Origin: Methylovorus glucosotrophus
Lineage (GTDB): Bacteria; Pseudomonadota; Gammaproteobacteria; Burkholderiales; Methylophilaceae
Length of the DNA stretch: 64,000 bases
Assembly (NCBI RefSeq): GCF_009858335.1
Contig: NZ_VMSE01000002.1
Location: 248,001 to 312,000 of the forward strand
Direction of reading: 5' to 3'
Each line of letters begins with the position of its first letter. The first letter of the stretch is position 1. The position numbers and the translations under genes were made by a program. Positions 28,696 through 36,750 of this stretch are shown here, piece after piece. The notes under the pieces were generated by a model. It was not told where the DNA came from, did no database searches, and worked only from the letters and a program-made list of their open reading frames with translations.

Positions 28696-29376
28696 TTAGC
28701 GCTGGGCCGACTTCATGGCGCTGACGATGAGTTCGTCCAGTTCGCCCGTAATGGTGGTGAGCACACCTGCCACCACCGAAAATTCCTTGCCTGCTTCACC
28801 CGCACGCGCCGCCATGATCTGCGCATTGACCGAGACGATCTTGGCCTGCTTGGCGATCTGCTGGATGTTGCCCATCAGCGCCCTGTGCTCTTTTTGCTGG
28901 GCGTGGGCGTGCTGCTTGGCTTCCGCCTCATATACCTGCGTGATCTGATTGAGCAGGTTGACCAATGGGGTGGCCTGTTTGCCCAGGGATTCCACCTCGG
29001 CGACGGCGGCTTGCGTGCCGAGCGCGCTGATGGCGGATCGTGCTTGAAGAATGAAGGCGCGGATGCGTTTGTCGGCCTGGGCCTCACCAAAATAAATGGC
29101 ATGCAGGGCGGGGAAAAACACACCCGGCAATAGCGGGCTGCCATGCACCAGCTCGCCATGGCTGGTTTCAAACAGAGCGAGCGCCTGCTCGGCGACTGCT
29201 ACCGCTTCTTCATGCTGTTGCGTTGCCAGAATCGCGTTGAGGATGATGCGTTGCGACAACATGCGCTGGCGCCCGGCCAGGTTGATCAGCGAGCTGAAAG
29301 TCTCGGAGCTGACGGTCTTGGGCTCGGCACGGTGCGGGCGGCGATGTTGTAAAACAGTATTCATGCATGCATCCAT
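28696..29376 (-). CDS. Soluble PilJ/NarX-like sensor with short MCP-like tail
   Basis: 226 residues, no membrane segment or signal peptide. Near residue 31-44, LINLAGRQRMLSQRI matches the PilJ-type N-terminal domain and resembles the nitrate-binding P-box of NarX/NarQ. The C-terminal part (about 165-222) resembles the start of a chemoreceptor signalling domain (NIQQIAKQAKIVSVNAQIMAARAGEAGKEFSVVA) but is far too short to form a full hairpin. It lies inside the nitrate operon between cobA and the porin. A nitrate/nitrite-binding regulator is plausible, not shown. Confidence 0.75.
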   Translation of the reverse strand: MDACMNTVLQHRRPHRAEPKTVSSETFSSLINLAGRQRMLSQRIILNAILATQQHEEAVAVAEQALALFETSHGELVHGSPLLPGVFFPALHAIYFGEAQADKRIRAFILQARSAISALGTQAAVAEVESLGKQATPLVNLLNQITQVYEAEAKQHAHAQQKEHRALMGNIQQIAKQAKIVSVNAQIMAARAGEAGKEFSVVAGVLTTITGELDELIVSAMKSAQR

Positions 29377-29458
29377 CTGGTTTTAGTTGCTAAACGGTAT
29401 CTGCATCGGGCGATGCAGATACCACGGGTTGATGACAAGTCCTGGCGGATGTATCGGC

Positions 29459-30904
29459 CTAGAACGTGTACATCACGGTCAGCCACAACTTTTCGGTATC
29501 GCGAATCCGCCCGCGATTGCCAGCGGTGGTATCGGCTGCAGCCAGCAAGGTGTAATGGTCATCCTCGGTGTATTTGCCGTATTCCAGCTTGGTAACCAGG
29601 TGCGGGTTCACGTTGTAGGTCACGGCGGTATTCCACTCGGTGCCATACTTGTTGCCAAAACCACCGCCCACAGTGTTGAAGCGTTCGTCTGATTTCAGGA
29701 CGTGGTAATCGGCAAAGAACAGGAAATCGCCCCATTTGTAGGTGGCGGTGACAAAGCTGTCCTGGATGCCTTCTACCGGCGTGGTCAGGAATTTATCGAC
29801 CCAGCCCTGAAACAGGTGGTTGGTGCCAAATGGGGTCTGGAAGGCATACTGGCCGTTGTTGCTGGACAGCAGTTCCTGATCGGCGCGTATGCTGAAGTTA
29901 TCAATGCCGACACCGCCACCCAGCTTGTAGTAGTGGGCGTCAATGCGAGAGTCACCGCCGCTGTAATCGGTCTGCTTGGCATATTCGGCGGTGTAGAGCG
30001 CACGCAGGTTGGGGTTGAACGGGTGCACGCCATCCAGCCGCAGACCCAGGATCTTGTTGCCCTGGTCAGCGTTCTGGTTGATGTTGCCATTCTTGCCCTG
30101 GGCGACCCCACCGGTACCGGCGGCATTGCCAAACCAGCCACGGCCATAGCCCAGGTCATCAAAGCCTGAGAAGTAGCCATAGCCCACCAGGAACTCGGTA
30201 GGCGACAGGCGGTATTTGGCATTCAGGATTTCCAGCGCGCCGTTGTCACGTGTTTCGGTGGTGATCTGCTTCACGCGCTCCATATGCCCCACGAAGACTT
30301 CGGTATTGGGGATGGTTTTGTTGAGCAGGCTGACACCATCAAACACCTGCATGACCTGACGGAAACCGATGTCGCCAATAAAGCGCACATTGTCGAGGTT
30401 GATCTGCTGGCGGCCCAGGCGCACGCGGTTGTTCTTGATGCCGGTCCAGTCGATATAGAGCTGGTTGATGCCGGTGTAGTCGGGGTCAACAATCTTGGCG
30501 TATTCGGCATGGCTGGTCTGGTTGGATACGCTGTTGATCAGGGTGCCGTTGGTGCTGTCGTTGTAGTCATCCTGAAACTTGGCGACATCGATCATCTGCG
30601 CCGCAAAGCTGAAATTCTTGTAAGGCGCGGTTTGCCAGCCGATCAGGCTGCGCAGGGTCAGGCCTTCGCCATCCTTGAGCGCGTTGTTGGCGGCTGATGT
30701 GCCGGCCGGGCCCAGGCCATCCTGATTCACGTTTTCATAACGCAGGCGAAAGCTGGTGAGATTTTTGCCGGTTTTGACCGCATCCATGAAGGTGTATTCG
30801 GGCAGCGTTTCTTCTGCCATGGCGATGGATGCCTGTGCGCTGCCCAAGGCCAGCAGTACGCAAATGCTGGCTTGACGCAAGGTGAAACTCGAATTACTTT
30901 GCAT
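29459..30904 (-). CDS. Outer-membrane porin (alginate-export-like family)
   Basis: 481 residues with a signal peptide (to about residue 30, ASIAMA-EE) and alternating beta-strand character throughout, ending in the outer-membrane signature KLWLTVMYTF with terminal Phe. Short aromatic strands such as FRLRYENVNQDGLG and NRVRLGRQQINLDNVRFIGD resemble the alginate-export porin family. Its place between the ABC transporter genes and the sensor suggests it admits nitrate or another anion across the outer membrane; substrate not deducible. Confidence 0.85.
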   Translation of the reverse strand: MQSNSSFTLRQASICVLLALGSAQASIAMAEETLPEYTFMDAVKTGKNLTSFRLRYENVNQDGLGPAGTSAANNALKDGEGLTLRSLIGWQTAPYKNFSFAAQMIDVAKFQDDYNDSTNGTLINSVSNQTSHAEYAKIVDPDYTGINQLYIDWTGIKNNRVRLGRQQINLDNVRFIGDIGFRQVMQVFDGVSLLNKTIPNTEVFVGHMERVKQITTETRDNGALEILNAKYRLSPTEFLVGYGYFSGFDDLGYGRGWFGNAAGTGGVAQGKNGNINQNADQGNKILGLRLDGVHPFNPNLRALYTAEYAKQTDYSGGDSRIDAHYYKLGGGVGIDNFSIRADQELLSSNNGQYAFQTPFGTNHLFQGWVDKFLTTPVEGIQDSFVTATYKWGDFLFFADYHVLKSDERFNTVGGGFGNKYGTEWNTAVTYNVNPHLVTKLEYGKYTEDDHYTLLAAADTTAGNRGRIRDTEKLWLTVMYTF

Positions 30905-31006
30905 GTGTTGCTCCTTTTTTCTGATGAGGGGTAACTTGCTGTACCGGCCCGTCCTGACCGACGGGCCACTTTTTTGCCTGTTTGTTTAAATACTCGTATT
31001 GCCTGC

Positions 31007-31813
31007 TCAAGCCGCCTTCTTGGCGTGGCGTTCATACAAAAACTTCAGCACTTCACTGCGCAGATGGTTGTAGTGGCTGTCTTCTGCCAGCTCCAGCCGC
31101 TTGCGCGGGCGGGCCAGTTCCACGTCCAGGATTTCACCGATAGTGGCGGCCGGGCCGTTGGTCATCATCACAATGCGGTCTGAGAGCAGCACGGCCTCGT
31201 CCACATCGTGTGTCACCATCACTGCCGTGCAGCCGGACTTCGCCATGATGGCCATCAGCTCGTCCTGCAAATGGGCGCGGGTGAGGGCATCCAGCGCGCC
31301 AAACGGCTCATCCAGCAGCAGCACCTTGGGTTCCATGGCCAGCGCCCGGGCGATGCCCACGCGCTGTTTCATGCCGCCGGAGATTTCATTGGGGCGTTTG
31401 TCGGCGGCATGGGCCAGGCCCACCAGCTCGATCGCAGCCTGGGTGCGCTTTTTCAGCTGGTCCTTGGTTTCGGTGGCGCCAAAGACGCGTTCCACCGCCA
31501 GGTAAACGTTTTCACTGCAGGTGAGCCAGGGCAGCAGCGAGTGGTTCTGGAACACCACGGCGCGCTCAGGGCCCGGGCCAGCAATCTCGCGGCCCGCGCA
31601 AAACAGGTTGCCATTGGTGGGTTGCAACAGCCCGGCAATCAGGTTGAGTACGGTGGATTTGCCGCAACCGGAGTGGCCAATGATGGAGATGAACTCGCCT
31701 TCGCGTATGCTGAAGTTCACATCTTTCAGCGCTTCAAACGTGCCTTTTTTGGTGAAGAAGGTCATGTTCACGTTTTCCAGCTGCACGTACTTTTCTTGCA
31801 GGATTTTTTCCAT
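31007..31813 (-). CDS. nrtC: Nitrate ABC transporter ATP-binding protein
   Basis: 268 residues. Walker A GHSGCGKST (about 48-56), signature EISGGMKQRVGIARAL and Walker B VLLLDEPFGALDALTR, followed by the H-loop MVTHDVDEA. It belongs with NrtC/NrtD/SsuB-type ATPases. It lacks the long C-terminal substrate-binding-like domain of cyanobacterial NrtC, so the symbol denotes role only (NrtD- or NasD-like would be equally apt). Follows nrtB by 10 bp. Confidence 0.92.
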   Translation of the reverse strand: MEKILQEKYVQLENVNMTFFTKKGTFEALKDVNFSIREGEFISIIGHSGCGKSTVLNLIAGLLQPTNGNLFCAGREIAGPGPERAVVFQNHSLLPWLTCSENVYLAVERVFGATETKDQLKKRTQAAIELVGLAHAADKRPNEISGGMKQRVGIARALAMEPKVLLLDEPFGALDALTRAHLQDELMAIMAKSGCTAVMVTHDVDEAVLLSDRIVMMTNGPAATIGEILDVELARPRKRLELAEDSHYNHLRSEVLKFLYERHAKKAA

Positions 31814-31823
31814 GATGGGTTCC

Positions 31824-32732
31824 TTATTCGTAGCTGAAGCGGCGGGCGAGAGAGGTCAGTGCCAGCTCCAGCAGGAGGCCGACAATGCCGACAACGAAGA
31901 TGGCGATGATGATGTGCTCCACATTGAGGTTGTTCCACTCATCCCACACCCAGAAGCCGATGCCCACGCCGCCGGTCAGCATTTCTGCTGCCACGATCAC
32001 CAGCCACGCCACACCGATGGACAGGCGCACGCCGGTCATCATGTAAGGCAGCACGAAGGGGAACAGAATCTTGGTGACGATCTTCCATTCCGAGAGGTTG
32101 AGCACCTTGGCGACATTCATGTAGTCCTGCGGCACCTTGCTCACGCCGACGGCAGTATTGATGATCATGGGCCAGATGGCGGAGATGAAAATCACCCAGA
32201 TGGCCGCCGGGTTGGCGGCCTTGAATACCAGCAGGCCGATAGGCAGCCAGGCCAGCGGCGATACCGGACGCAGGATGCCGATGATGGGTGCTGCCATGCG
32301 CGACATGAACTGGAAGCGGCCGATGATGAAACCCAGCGGTATGCCTACCAGCGCAGCCAGGCCAAAGCCCAGGCCCACACGTTCCAGCGACGCCAGGATA
32401 TTCCAGCCTATGCCCTGGTCATTGGGGCTGTTGTTGTAGAACGGGTCGCTGAACAGCTCCACTGCCGAGTGCCAGGTGCTGACGGGACCAGGCAGGTTGG
32501 GTGATTGATAGGAGATCAGCGTCCATACCGCGATCATGGCCAGCACCCCGAAAACCGGCGGCAGCAGCCATTCAAAAAACGCACGCAGTTTCAGGGCGCG
32601 CGCACTGGGGCGCTTGCTCGGTGCCATGCGCGCGGCTGCGGGCTGGACAGCGGCTTTCACTGCCGTTGGGGTGGTTTGCTCATTCTGCATGATGGTCTTG
32701 ATGCTTTCCTTGCTTATTCCGATTGCACTCAT
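31824..32732 (-). CDS. nrtB: Nitrate ABC transporter permease
   Basis: 302 residues with a hydrophilic N-terminus and about six membrane helices from residue 55 on. The EAA-type loop is near PQDYMNVAKVLNLSEWKIVTKILFPFVLPYMMTG (about 185-220), typical of NrtB/SsuC permeases, with LSPLAWLPIGLLVF-like sequence before it. It lies between the binding protein and ATPase genes, so substrate assignment rests on the neighbours. Confidence 0.93.
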   Translation of the reverse strand: MSAIGISKESIKTIMQNEQTTPTAVKAAVQPAAARMAPSKRPSARALKLRAFFEWLLPPVFGVLAMIAVWTLISYQSPNLPGPVSTWHSAVELFSDPFYNNSPNDQGIGWNILASLERVGLGFGLAALVGIPLGFIIGRFQFMSRMAAPIIGILRPVSPLAWLPIGLLVFKAANPAAIWVIFISAIWPMIINTAVGVSKVPQDYMNVAKVLNLSEWKIVTKILFPFVLPYMMTGVRLSIGVAWLVIVAAEMLTGGVGIGFWVWDEWNNLNVEHIIIAIFVVGIVGLLLELALTSLARRFSYE

Positions 32733-32798
32733 GATGATTTGCCTCGCATCACATGTCCGTGACTGGCGGCCCAGACTTCCGGGCCGCCGCTCGCCTTA

Positions 32799-34088
32799 TC
32801 AGGCCTTGATCTTGAAACCGTTGGCATAGGCTTTCGGGTCCTTGCCATCCCACACCACGCCGTCGATCAGCTTGCTGCTGCGCATCGGGTCGCTTGGTAC
32901 GGCGATGCCCAAGGATTTGGCCGCTTCGGTGTAGATGTCGATGCGGTTGACCTTTTTGGCGATGGCCAGGTAATCCGGATCGGTTTTCAGCAAACCCCAG
33001 CGCTTGTGCTGGGTGAGGAACCACATGCCATCGGACAGGTAAGGGAAGGTCACCTTGCCGTCGTTGAAGAACTTCATGTAGTTGGGGTCTTCCCATTTCT
33101 TGCCGATGCCATTGTCGTAATGGCCAAGGAAGCGGCCTTCTATGACTTCTTCCGGCGCATTCACATAGGCCTTGCCAGCAATCAGCTTGGCCACCGCGGG
33201 GCGGTTGGCGGTAGCGTCGATGTAGCGGCAGGCATCCAGAATGGCCTTGGTAATGGCCAGCGCGGTATTGGGGTTCTTGGCGACAAATTCAGCGGTGGTG
33301 CCCAGCACCTTTTCCGGATGGTCGGTCCAGATTTCCTGGGTGGTGGCAGCGGTGAAGCCGACCTTGTCGTAAATGGCACGTGCATTCCATGGCTCGCCCA
33401 CGCAGTAACCATCCATATTGCCGATACGCATGTTGGCGACCATTTGCGGTGGCGGTACCACGATGGTTTTCACATCCTGGAAGGGGTGGATCCCGTAAGT
33501 CGCCAGCCAGTAGTAGAGCCACATGGCGTGGGTGCCCGTGGGGAAGGTCTGGGCGAAGGTGTAATCGCGGTTTTCATTGTCGAGCAGGCGTTTCAGCGTT
33601 GCGCCACCGGTGACGCCCTTGTCCTTCAACTGGTTGGCCAGCGTAATGCCCTGGCCGTTGTTGTTCAGCGTCAGCAGCACGTTCATGTCTTTTTGCTGAC
33701 CGCCTATGCCCATCTGCACGCCATACACCAGGCCATACAACACATGCGCCGCATGCAGTTCGCCATTAACCACCTTGTCGCGTACGCCAGCCCAGGAAGC
33801 TTCCTTGGACGGCACGATCTTGATGCCGTATTTCTTGTCGAAGCCCATCTGGGCAGCCACAACGATAGGTGCGCAGTCGGTCAGCGGGATAAAGCCGATT
33901 TTGACTTCGGTGATTTCTGGAGCATCCGAGCCTGCAGCCCATGCCTGATTGCGCAAGCCTGCCGGTAGCATGTTCATCATGACGGCAGCGCCCACTGCGC
34001 CGGCGGCGGCGTTCTTGAAAAACTGGCGACGACTGGTGTCGACGTCAGGTGTAGCGTTATCTGCTGCAGTATCTGGTGTTTTTTTCAT
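32799..34088 (-). CDS. nrtA: Nitrate-binding protein of the ABC transporter, Tat-exported
   Basis: 429 residues. A twin-arginine signal (SRRQFFKNAAAGAVGAAVMM, about 19-38) sends it folded to the periplasm. The mature part shows the NrtA/NasF-type beginning EITEVKIGFIPLTDCAPIVVA and GNMDGYCVGEPWNARAIY, the latter near the nitrate pocket in the family. First gene of the long transcript; its ATG has AGGGAG 6-11 bp upstream and is preceded by a 260-nt leader with regulatory hairpins. Confidence 0.95.
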   Translation of the reverse strand: MKKTPDTAADNATPDVDTSRRQFFKNAAAGAVGAAVMMNMLPAGLRNQAWAAGSDAPEITEVKIGFIPLTDCAPIVVAAQMGFDKKYGIKIVPSKEASWAGVRDKVVNGELHAAHVLYGLVYGVQMGIGGQQKDMNVLLTLNNNGQGITLANQLKDKGVTGGATLKRLLDNENRDYTFAQTFPTGTHAMWLYYWLATYGIHPFQDVKTIVVPPPQMVANMRIGNMDGYCVGEPWNARAIYDKVGFTAATTQEIWTDHPEKVLGTTAEFVAKNPNTALAITKAILDACRYIDATANRPAVAKLIAGKAYVNAPEEVIEGRFLGHYDNGIGKKWEDPNYMKFFNDGKVTFPYLSDGMWFLTQHKRWGLLKTDPDYLAIAKKVNRIDIYTEAAKSLGIAVPSDPMRSSKLIDGVVWDGKDPKAYANGFKIKA

Positions 34089-34140
34089 GTCTGCTCCCTA
34101 AAAATGATGCATCAAGTATCAAAATCAAAACCGCAAAAAC

Positions 34141-34193
34141 AAAAAAGGCGTCCAGCCTGCAAACAGTTTCCTGTCTACATGCTGGACGCCTTT
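34141..34193 (-). terminator. Leader terminator (attenuator) of the nrtA operon
   Basis: On the minus strand, AAAGGCGTCCAGC (34193-34181) pairs with GCTGGACGCCTTT (34156-34144), a 13-bp stem whose loop holds a small ACAG-GAAA-CTGT hairpin; a T-run follows (34146-34141). It is a full intrinsic terminator 50 bp before the nrtA start codon, inside the leader. Together with the ANTAR-type NasR gene upstream this indicates control by antitermination. Confidence 0.88.
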
Positions 34194-34304
34194 GTCCATA
34201 TCCGTGGAAGCGCAATCGCTTCGTTTAATGTGCTGTTTGTTAACCTTTGCCTGCATTCAGCTGGGCTAGGTTACTGCTACTTGCAGAGGTCATTTCCTGG
34301 GGGA

Positions 34305-34342
34305 TATGCCCTGCTGCATAAACGTTAGGCCGCCGTTGGCCT
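34305..34342 (-). promoter_or_regulatory. Tandem hexaloop hairpins, candidate NasR (ANTAR) RNA target
   Basis: Two hairpins, each with a 5-bp stem and a 6-nt loop, lie 6 nt apart in the leader RNA. The first (34342-34327) has stem AGGCC/GGCCT and loop AACGGC. The second (34320-34305) has stem TATGC/GCATA and loop AGCAGG. ANTAR proteins are known to recognise paired hexaloop hairpins with A at loop position 1 and G at position 4. Loop 1 fits both positions; loop 2 fits only position 1. They precede the leader terminator by about 110 nt. Confidence 0.65.
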
Positions 34343-34361
34343 GACATTTTGTCTAGACATA

Positions 34362-34377
34362 AGCAAACCCTGTGCCA
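34362..34377 (-). promoter_or_regulatory. Sigma-54 (-24/-12) promoter of the nrtA operon
   Basis: On the minus strand TGGCAC (34377-34372) and TTGCT (34366-34362) place the invariant GG and GC exactly 10 nt apart, as in the sigma-54 consensus. The predicted start near 34350 gives a leader of about 260 nt that begins just before the hexaloop hairpins. Position between nasR and nrtA matches the nas operon arrangement of Klebsiella. Confidence 0.78.
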
Positions 34378-34464
34378 ACTTTATTTTAAAAATTAAGTGA
34401 TTGAATTTTAATGATTTTATAAATAGCGAAGCTGAAATTCAGCCGAGGCAACTTTGTGATGCAT

Positions 34465-34481
34465 CGCACTTATTGTGTGCA
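34465..34481. promoter_or_regulatory. Candidate NtrC binding palindrome
   Basis: CGCACT (34465-34470), 5 bp, then TGTGCA (34476-34481): a 17-bp near-palindrome with one mismatch per half to the NtrC half-site TGCACY/RGTGCA. It lies about 90 bp upstream of the sigma-54 element, a usual enhancer distance. A further TGCACC half-site is at 34484-34489. Confidence 0.5.
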
Positions 34482-34504
34482 AGTGCACCATGATATGAAG
34501 CGGA

Positions 34505-35776
34505 CTATTGCCCTTGTGCGGATAGCGTGATGATGTTTTCGGCAATATCAATCAGCTTGCGATTTTGCTCCATCGCCGTGTTGCGCAGCATTTTGTAGGC
34601 TTCCATTTCGGATAAGCCCAGTTTGCTCATCAGCAAGCCTTTGGCGCGTTCAATACGCTTTCTTTCCGCCAGCGATTTTTTGGTTTCCGACAGCTCATTT
34701 TCAATTTCCGCCAGTTGCTGCGATTGCTGTTGCAGCAAGGCAATAATGGATTCCATGGGGTAGGGCGTGAGCTCGTCGTGGGCTAAAAAGGTAAATGCAC
34801 TTTCCAGCGGAATCGCCAGATTGAAAAACGTGTTGTCGACATTGGATGTGGGCGTTTGCCTGGCTTTCAGCTCGCCCAGATGCAGGCGCGTGTTTTCCAG
34901 ATCCCGTCGCGCCTGATCGCTCAAGCTGTTCAGGGTGTCGTGCATGGCGGCCACCAATTGGCACTGGATATGCCATATCTCCGTGAGCCTTGTGCTGCAA
35001 ACGTCAAACCAGGCATCGCTATCAGCGCGCTGGAGTGTCTGCTGGTCTTTGGCGGCGGTCAACTTGCTTCTGTAAGCGCGCTGTCTGTGGTGTGCTTCGG
35101 TTTCCAGCGTGGTACGCCAGGCTTCGCGCAAGGCATCCGTGCCAAACTGGTTGAACAGCTCAAAATGCCGGTCCTGTTGCGCTATCAGCTCCAGCAGCTT
35201 GTGCTGGTGTTCCAGTTGCATGTAGCCCGAACCAAACAGATGCGAGCCGAGGGCGCGCTCCTGCCCCGCAAATTCTTTGCCTTGCACCAGGTTGTAGAGC
35301 GCGACCAGATAGCTCGAGATCTTGCTGTTGACGGTATTGTCGGTAATTTCAAAAATGAGCGAAATCAGACTGCCGATCAGCCGCGTGTAGGACTGTATGC
35401 AGTCGCTGAACGGAATCTTTAGTAAGGTGACTTGGTGGCGAAAGGGCAAGAGCTGCTCAAGCCCCAGCAAAATCCACGAGACCAGGGTCAGCTGTTTGGC
35501 ATCTGCCGAGGTGTTGTGATGGAGGTAGCGTTGCAAGGCCTCTTTAAACGCCGACTCCGAAATCTGGTTCTGCTCAATGATGGCGCTGCGCTCTTTGGCG
35601 AAGCGGCTGCCAGCGGAGGCCAGATAAAGACAGCTGGCACCGCGCTCTGCCTGCAGCTGGTGCACCATCCAGCCTATGCTCTCGACAAACTGAATGCTGA
35701 CGGAGAGCCGTTCCAGCTCTTCGATATGGCGCGTTTTGGCCAATAAAATCGTATTGTCAGGTGAAATATTCTGCAT
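34505..35776 (-). CDS. nasR: NasR nitrate-responsive antitermination regulator
   Basis: 423 residues. The N-terminal two thirds is a NIT (nitrate/nitrite-sensing) helical domain, with VHQLQAERGASCLYLAS near residues 33-49. The C-terminal ANTAR RNA-binding domain (about 355-415) shows ERKRIERAKGLLMSKLGLSEMEAYKMLRN. No membrane helices, so a cytoplasmic sensor. In Klebsiella NasR, nitrate binding lets the ANTAR domain prevent termination in the nas leader. Here the gene lies directly upstream of nrtA in the same orientation, with the promoter and attenuator in the 415-bp gap, so the same mechanism is likely. Confidence 0.93.
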   Translation of the reverse strand: MQNISPDNTILLAKTRHIEELERLSVSIQFVESIGWMVHQLQAERGASCLYLASAGSRFAKERSAIIEQNQISESAFKEALQRYLHHNTSADAKQLTLVSWILLGLEQLLPFRHQVTLLKIPFSDCIQSYTRLIGSLISLIFEITDNTVNSKISSYLVALYNLVQGKEFAGQERALGSHLFGSGYMQLEHQHKLLELIAQQDRHFELFNQFGTDALREAWRTTLETEAHHRQRAYRSKLTAAKDQQTLQRADSDAWFDVCSTRLTEIWHIQCQLVAAMHDTLNSLSDQARRDLENTRLHLGELKARQTPTSNVDNTFFNLAIPLESAFTFLAHDELTPYPMESIIALLQQQSQQLAEIENELSETKKSLAERKRIERAKGLLMSKLGLSEMEAYKMLRNTAMEQNRKLIDIAENIITLSAQGQ

Positions 35777-35854
35777 GATGAGTCAGTGCAAGCAAGAACA
35801 GTGCTCAATGCTTTCAGGCATGGGGCAGAGAACGGCGTGCACTTCAAGACGTAG

Positions 35855-35926
35855 TGAAGTGGCTGATGATTCGCCGAATTGTAGCTCAGCGAGGCGGCTA
35901 TACAAACCGCCCGTATTTCTGATGCG
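35855..35926 (-). pseudogene. Relic of an ABC exporter C-terminus
   Basis: The minus strand reads RNTGGLYSRLAELQFGESSATS, closely matching RQMGGLYARLAKLQFHDTEASG at the end of the intact ABC exporter whose stop is at 36751. The frame continues without stop to 35783, but the sequence upstream of the relic has no recognisable ATPase features. So it looks like a decayed duplicate of the exporter tail, separated from the source by the 245-residue gene at 35980. The rest of the 203-bp gap between nasR and that gene shows nothing else. Confidence 0.55.
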
Positions 35927-35979
35927 GCATCCGGCGCGCTGGTGGGCGCTTCCCACCGCAGATTCGGCGGGTTCTGGAG

Positions 35980-36717
35980 TTAGCGAGGCTGTAGCTGGCA
36001 GCTGTGCAGGATGGATTGCTGGAGCGTATTGAAGCTGGAAAGTGCGCCGGTAGCCGTGGCATAAGGCTGTTGTTGCAGATAGATAATCAGAGCCATCTGG
36101 CGCGGCGGAATACTGGCCGATAACTGCTGCAGCCGGCACTGGCAGGCGGATGTCAGGTCGGTGGCCTGCCAGGCCTGGCGGCAGGCATGCAGCTGCGATT
36201 GTTGCAGGGCCAACGGCCAGGCTTGCTGATTTTGCTGGCCATCCGGGATATGAGCGCGCAGCTGTGTCAGCAGCTGATACATAAATTCCAGCCCCTGGTT
36301 CAGCGCTTTCAGATCGGTAGGGTGTGTGTCATTAACCGCGATGGTGACCACGCTTTCGGTCTGATCAGGGATGGCATAGCCTTGTGCACTCATGAGAATG
36401 CGTTTGGCCGGGTTCTGCTCCAGATATTGACGGGTTTGTTCCAGATCGGTGGCGGGGAGTTGCAGGCGTAATTCGGTGGCGCAGTCGGGCAGCGAGCGCA
36501 GTTCGACCAGAATGGTGCCATCTTCGCGACCTTGCTGGAATACCGGTGCAAGCTCGGCCAGCACGGCATTTTCTTCCGTTTGCCAGCGCTGCAGCACCGC
36601 ATCGCAAGGCTGGGCCAGGGCTGGCAGGGCGGCGGCCAGCAACAAAGCCAGCAGCCAGCGGGAAAAGAAATGGCGCATTGTCATCATGAGCACTGGGAGC
36701 ATGCAGCGCGGGCGCAA
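35980..36717 (-). CDS. Exported protein of unknown function
   Basis: Up to 245 residues; ATGs at codons 1, 6, 11, 12 and 14 all precede the signal peptide (RHFFSRWLLALLLAAALPALAQ), and a start at codon 14 (36678) gives the most typical signal; no clear ribosome binding site decides. The mature protein is helical and glutamine-rich with paired cysteines (SACQCRL, LHACRQ). I recognise no family. It lies 33 bp downstream of the ABC exporter gene and is probably cotranscribed with it. Confidence 0.7.
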   Translation of the reverse strand: MRPRCMLPVLMMTMRHFFSRWLLALLLAAALPALAQPCDAVLQRWQTEENAVLAELAPVFQQGREDGTILVELRSLPDCATELRLQLPATDLEQTRQYLEQNPAKRILMSAQGYAIPDQTESVVTIAVNDTHPTDLKALNQGLEFMYQLLTQLRAHIPDGQQNQQAWPLALQQSQLHACRQAWQATDLTSACQCRLQQLSASIPPRQMALIIYLQQQPYATATGALSSFNTLQQSILHSCQLQPR

Positions 36718-36750
36718 GTTCAGGCGCGCCCGCTTGCATTGCTTCAGGGC

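Noticed and set aside
34104..34328. 74-codon plus-strand frame in the nrtA leader
   Set aside because: It runs antisense through the attenuator and hexaloop hairpins and has no protein-like features.
35790..35806. Sigma-54-like sequence just upstream of nasR
   Set aside because: One of the two invariant G residues at -24/-25 is missing and the start site would fall almost on the nasR ATG.
35783..36139. 118-codon minus-strand frame as a complete gene
   Set aside because: Its first half overlaps the 245-residue exported protein gene in another frame; only the tail with exporter similarity is meaningful, so it is listed as a relic.
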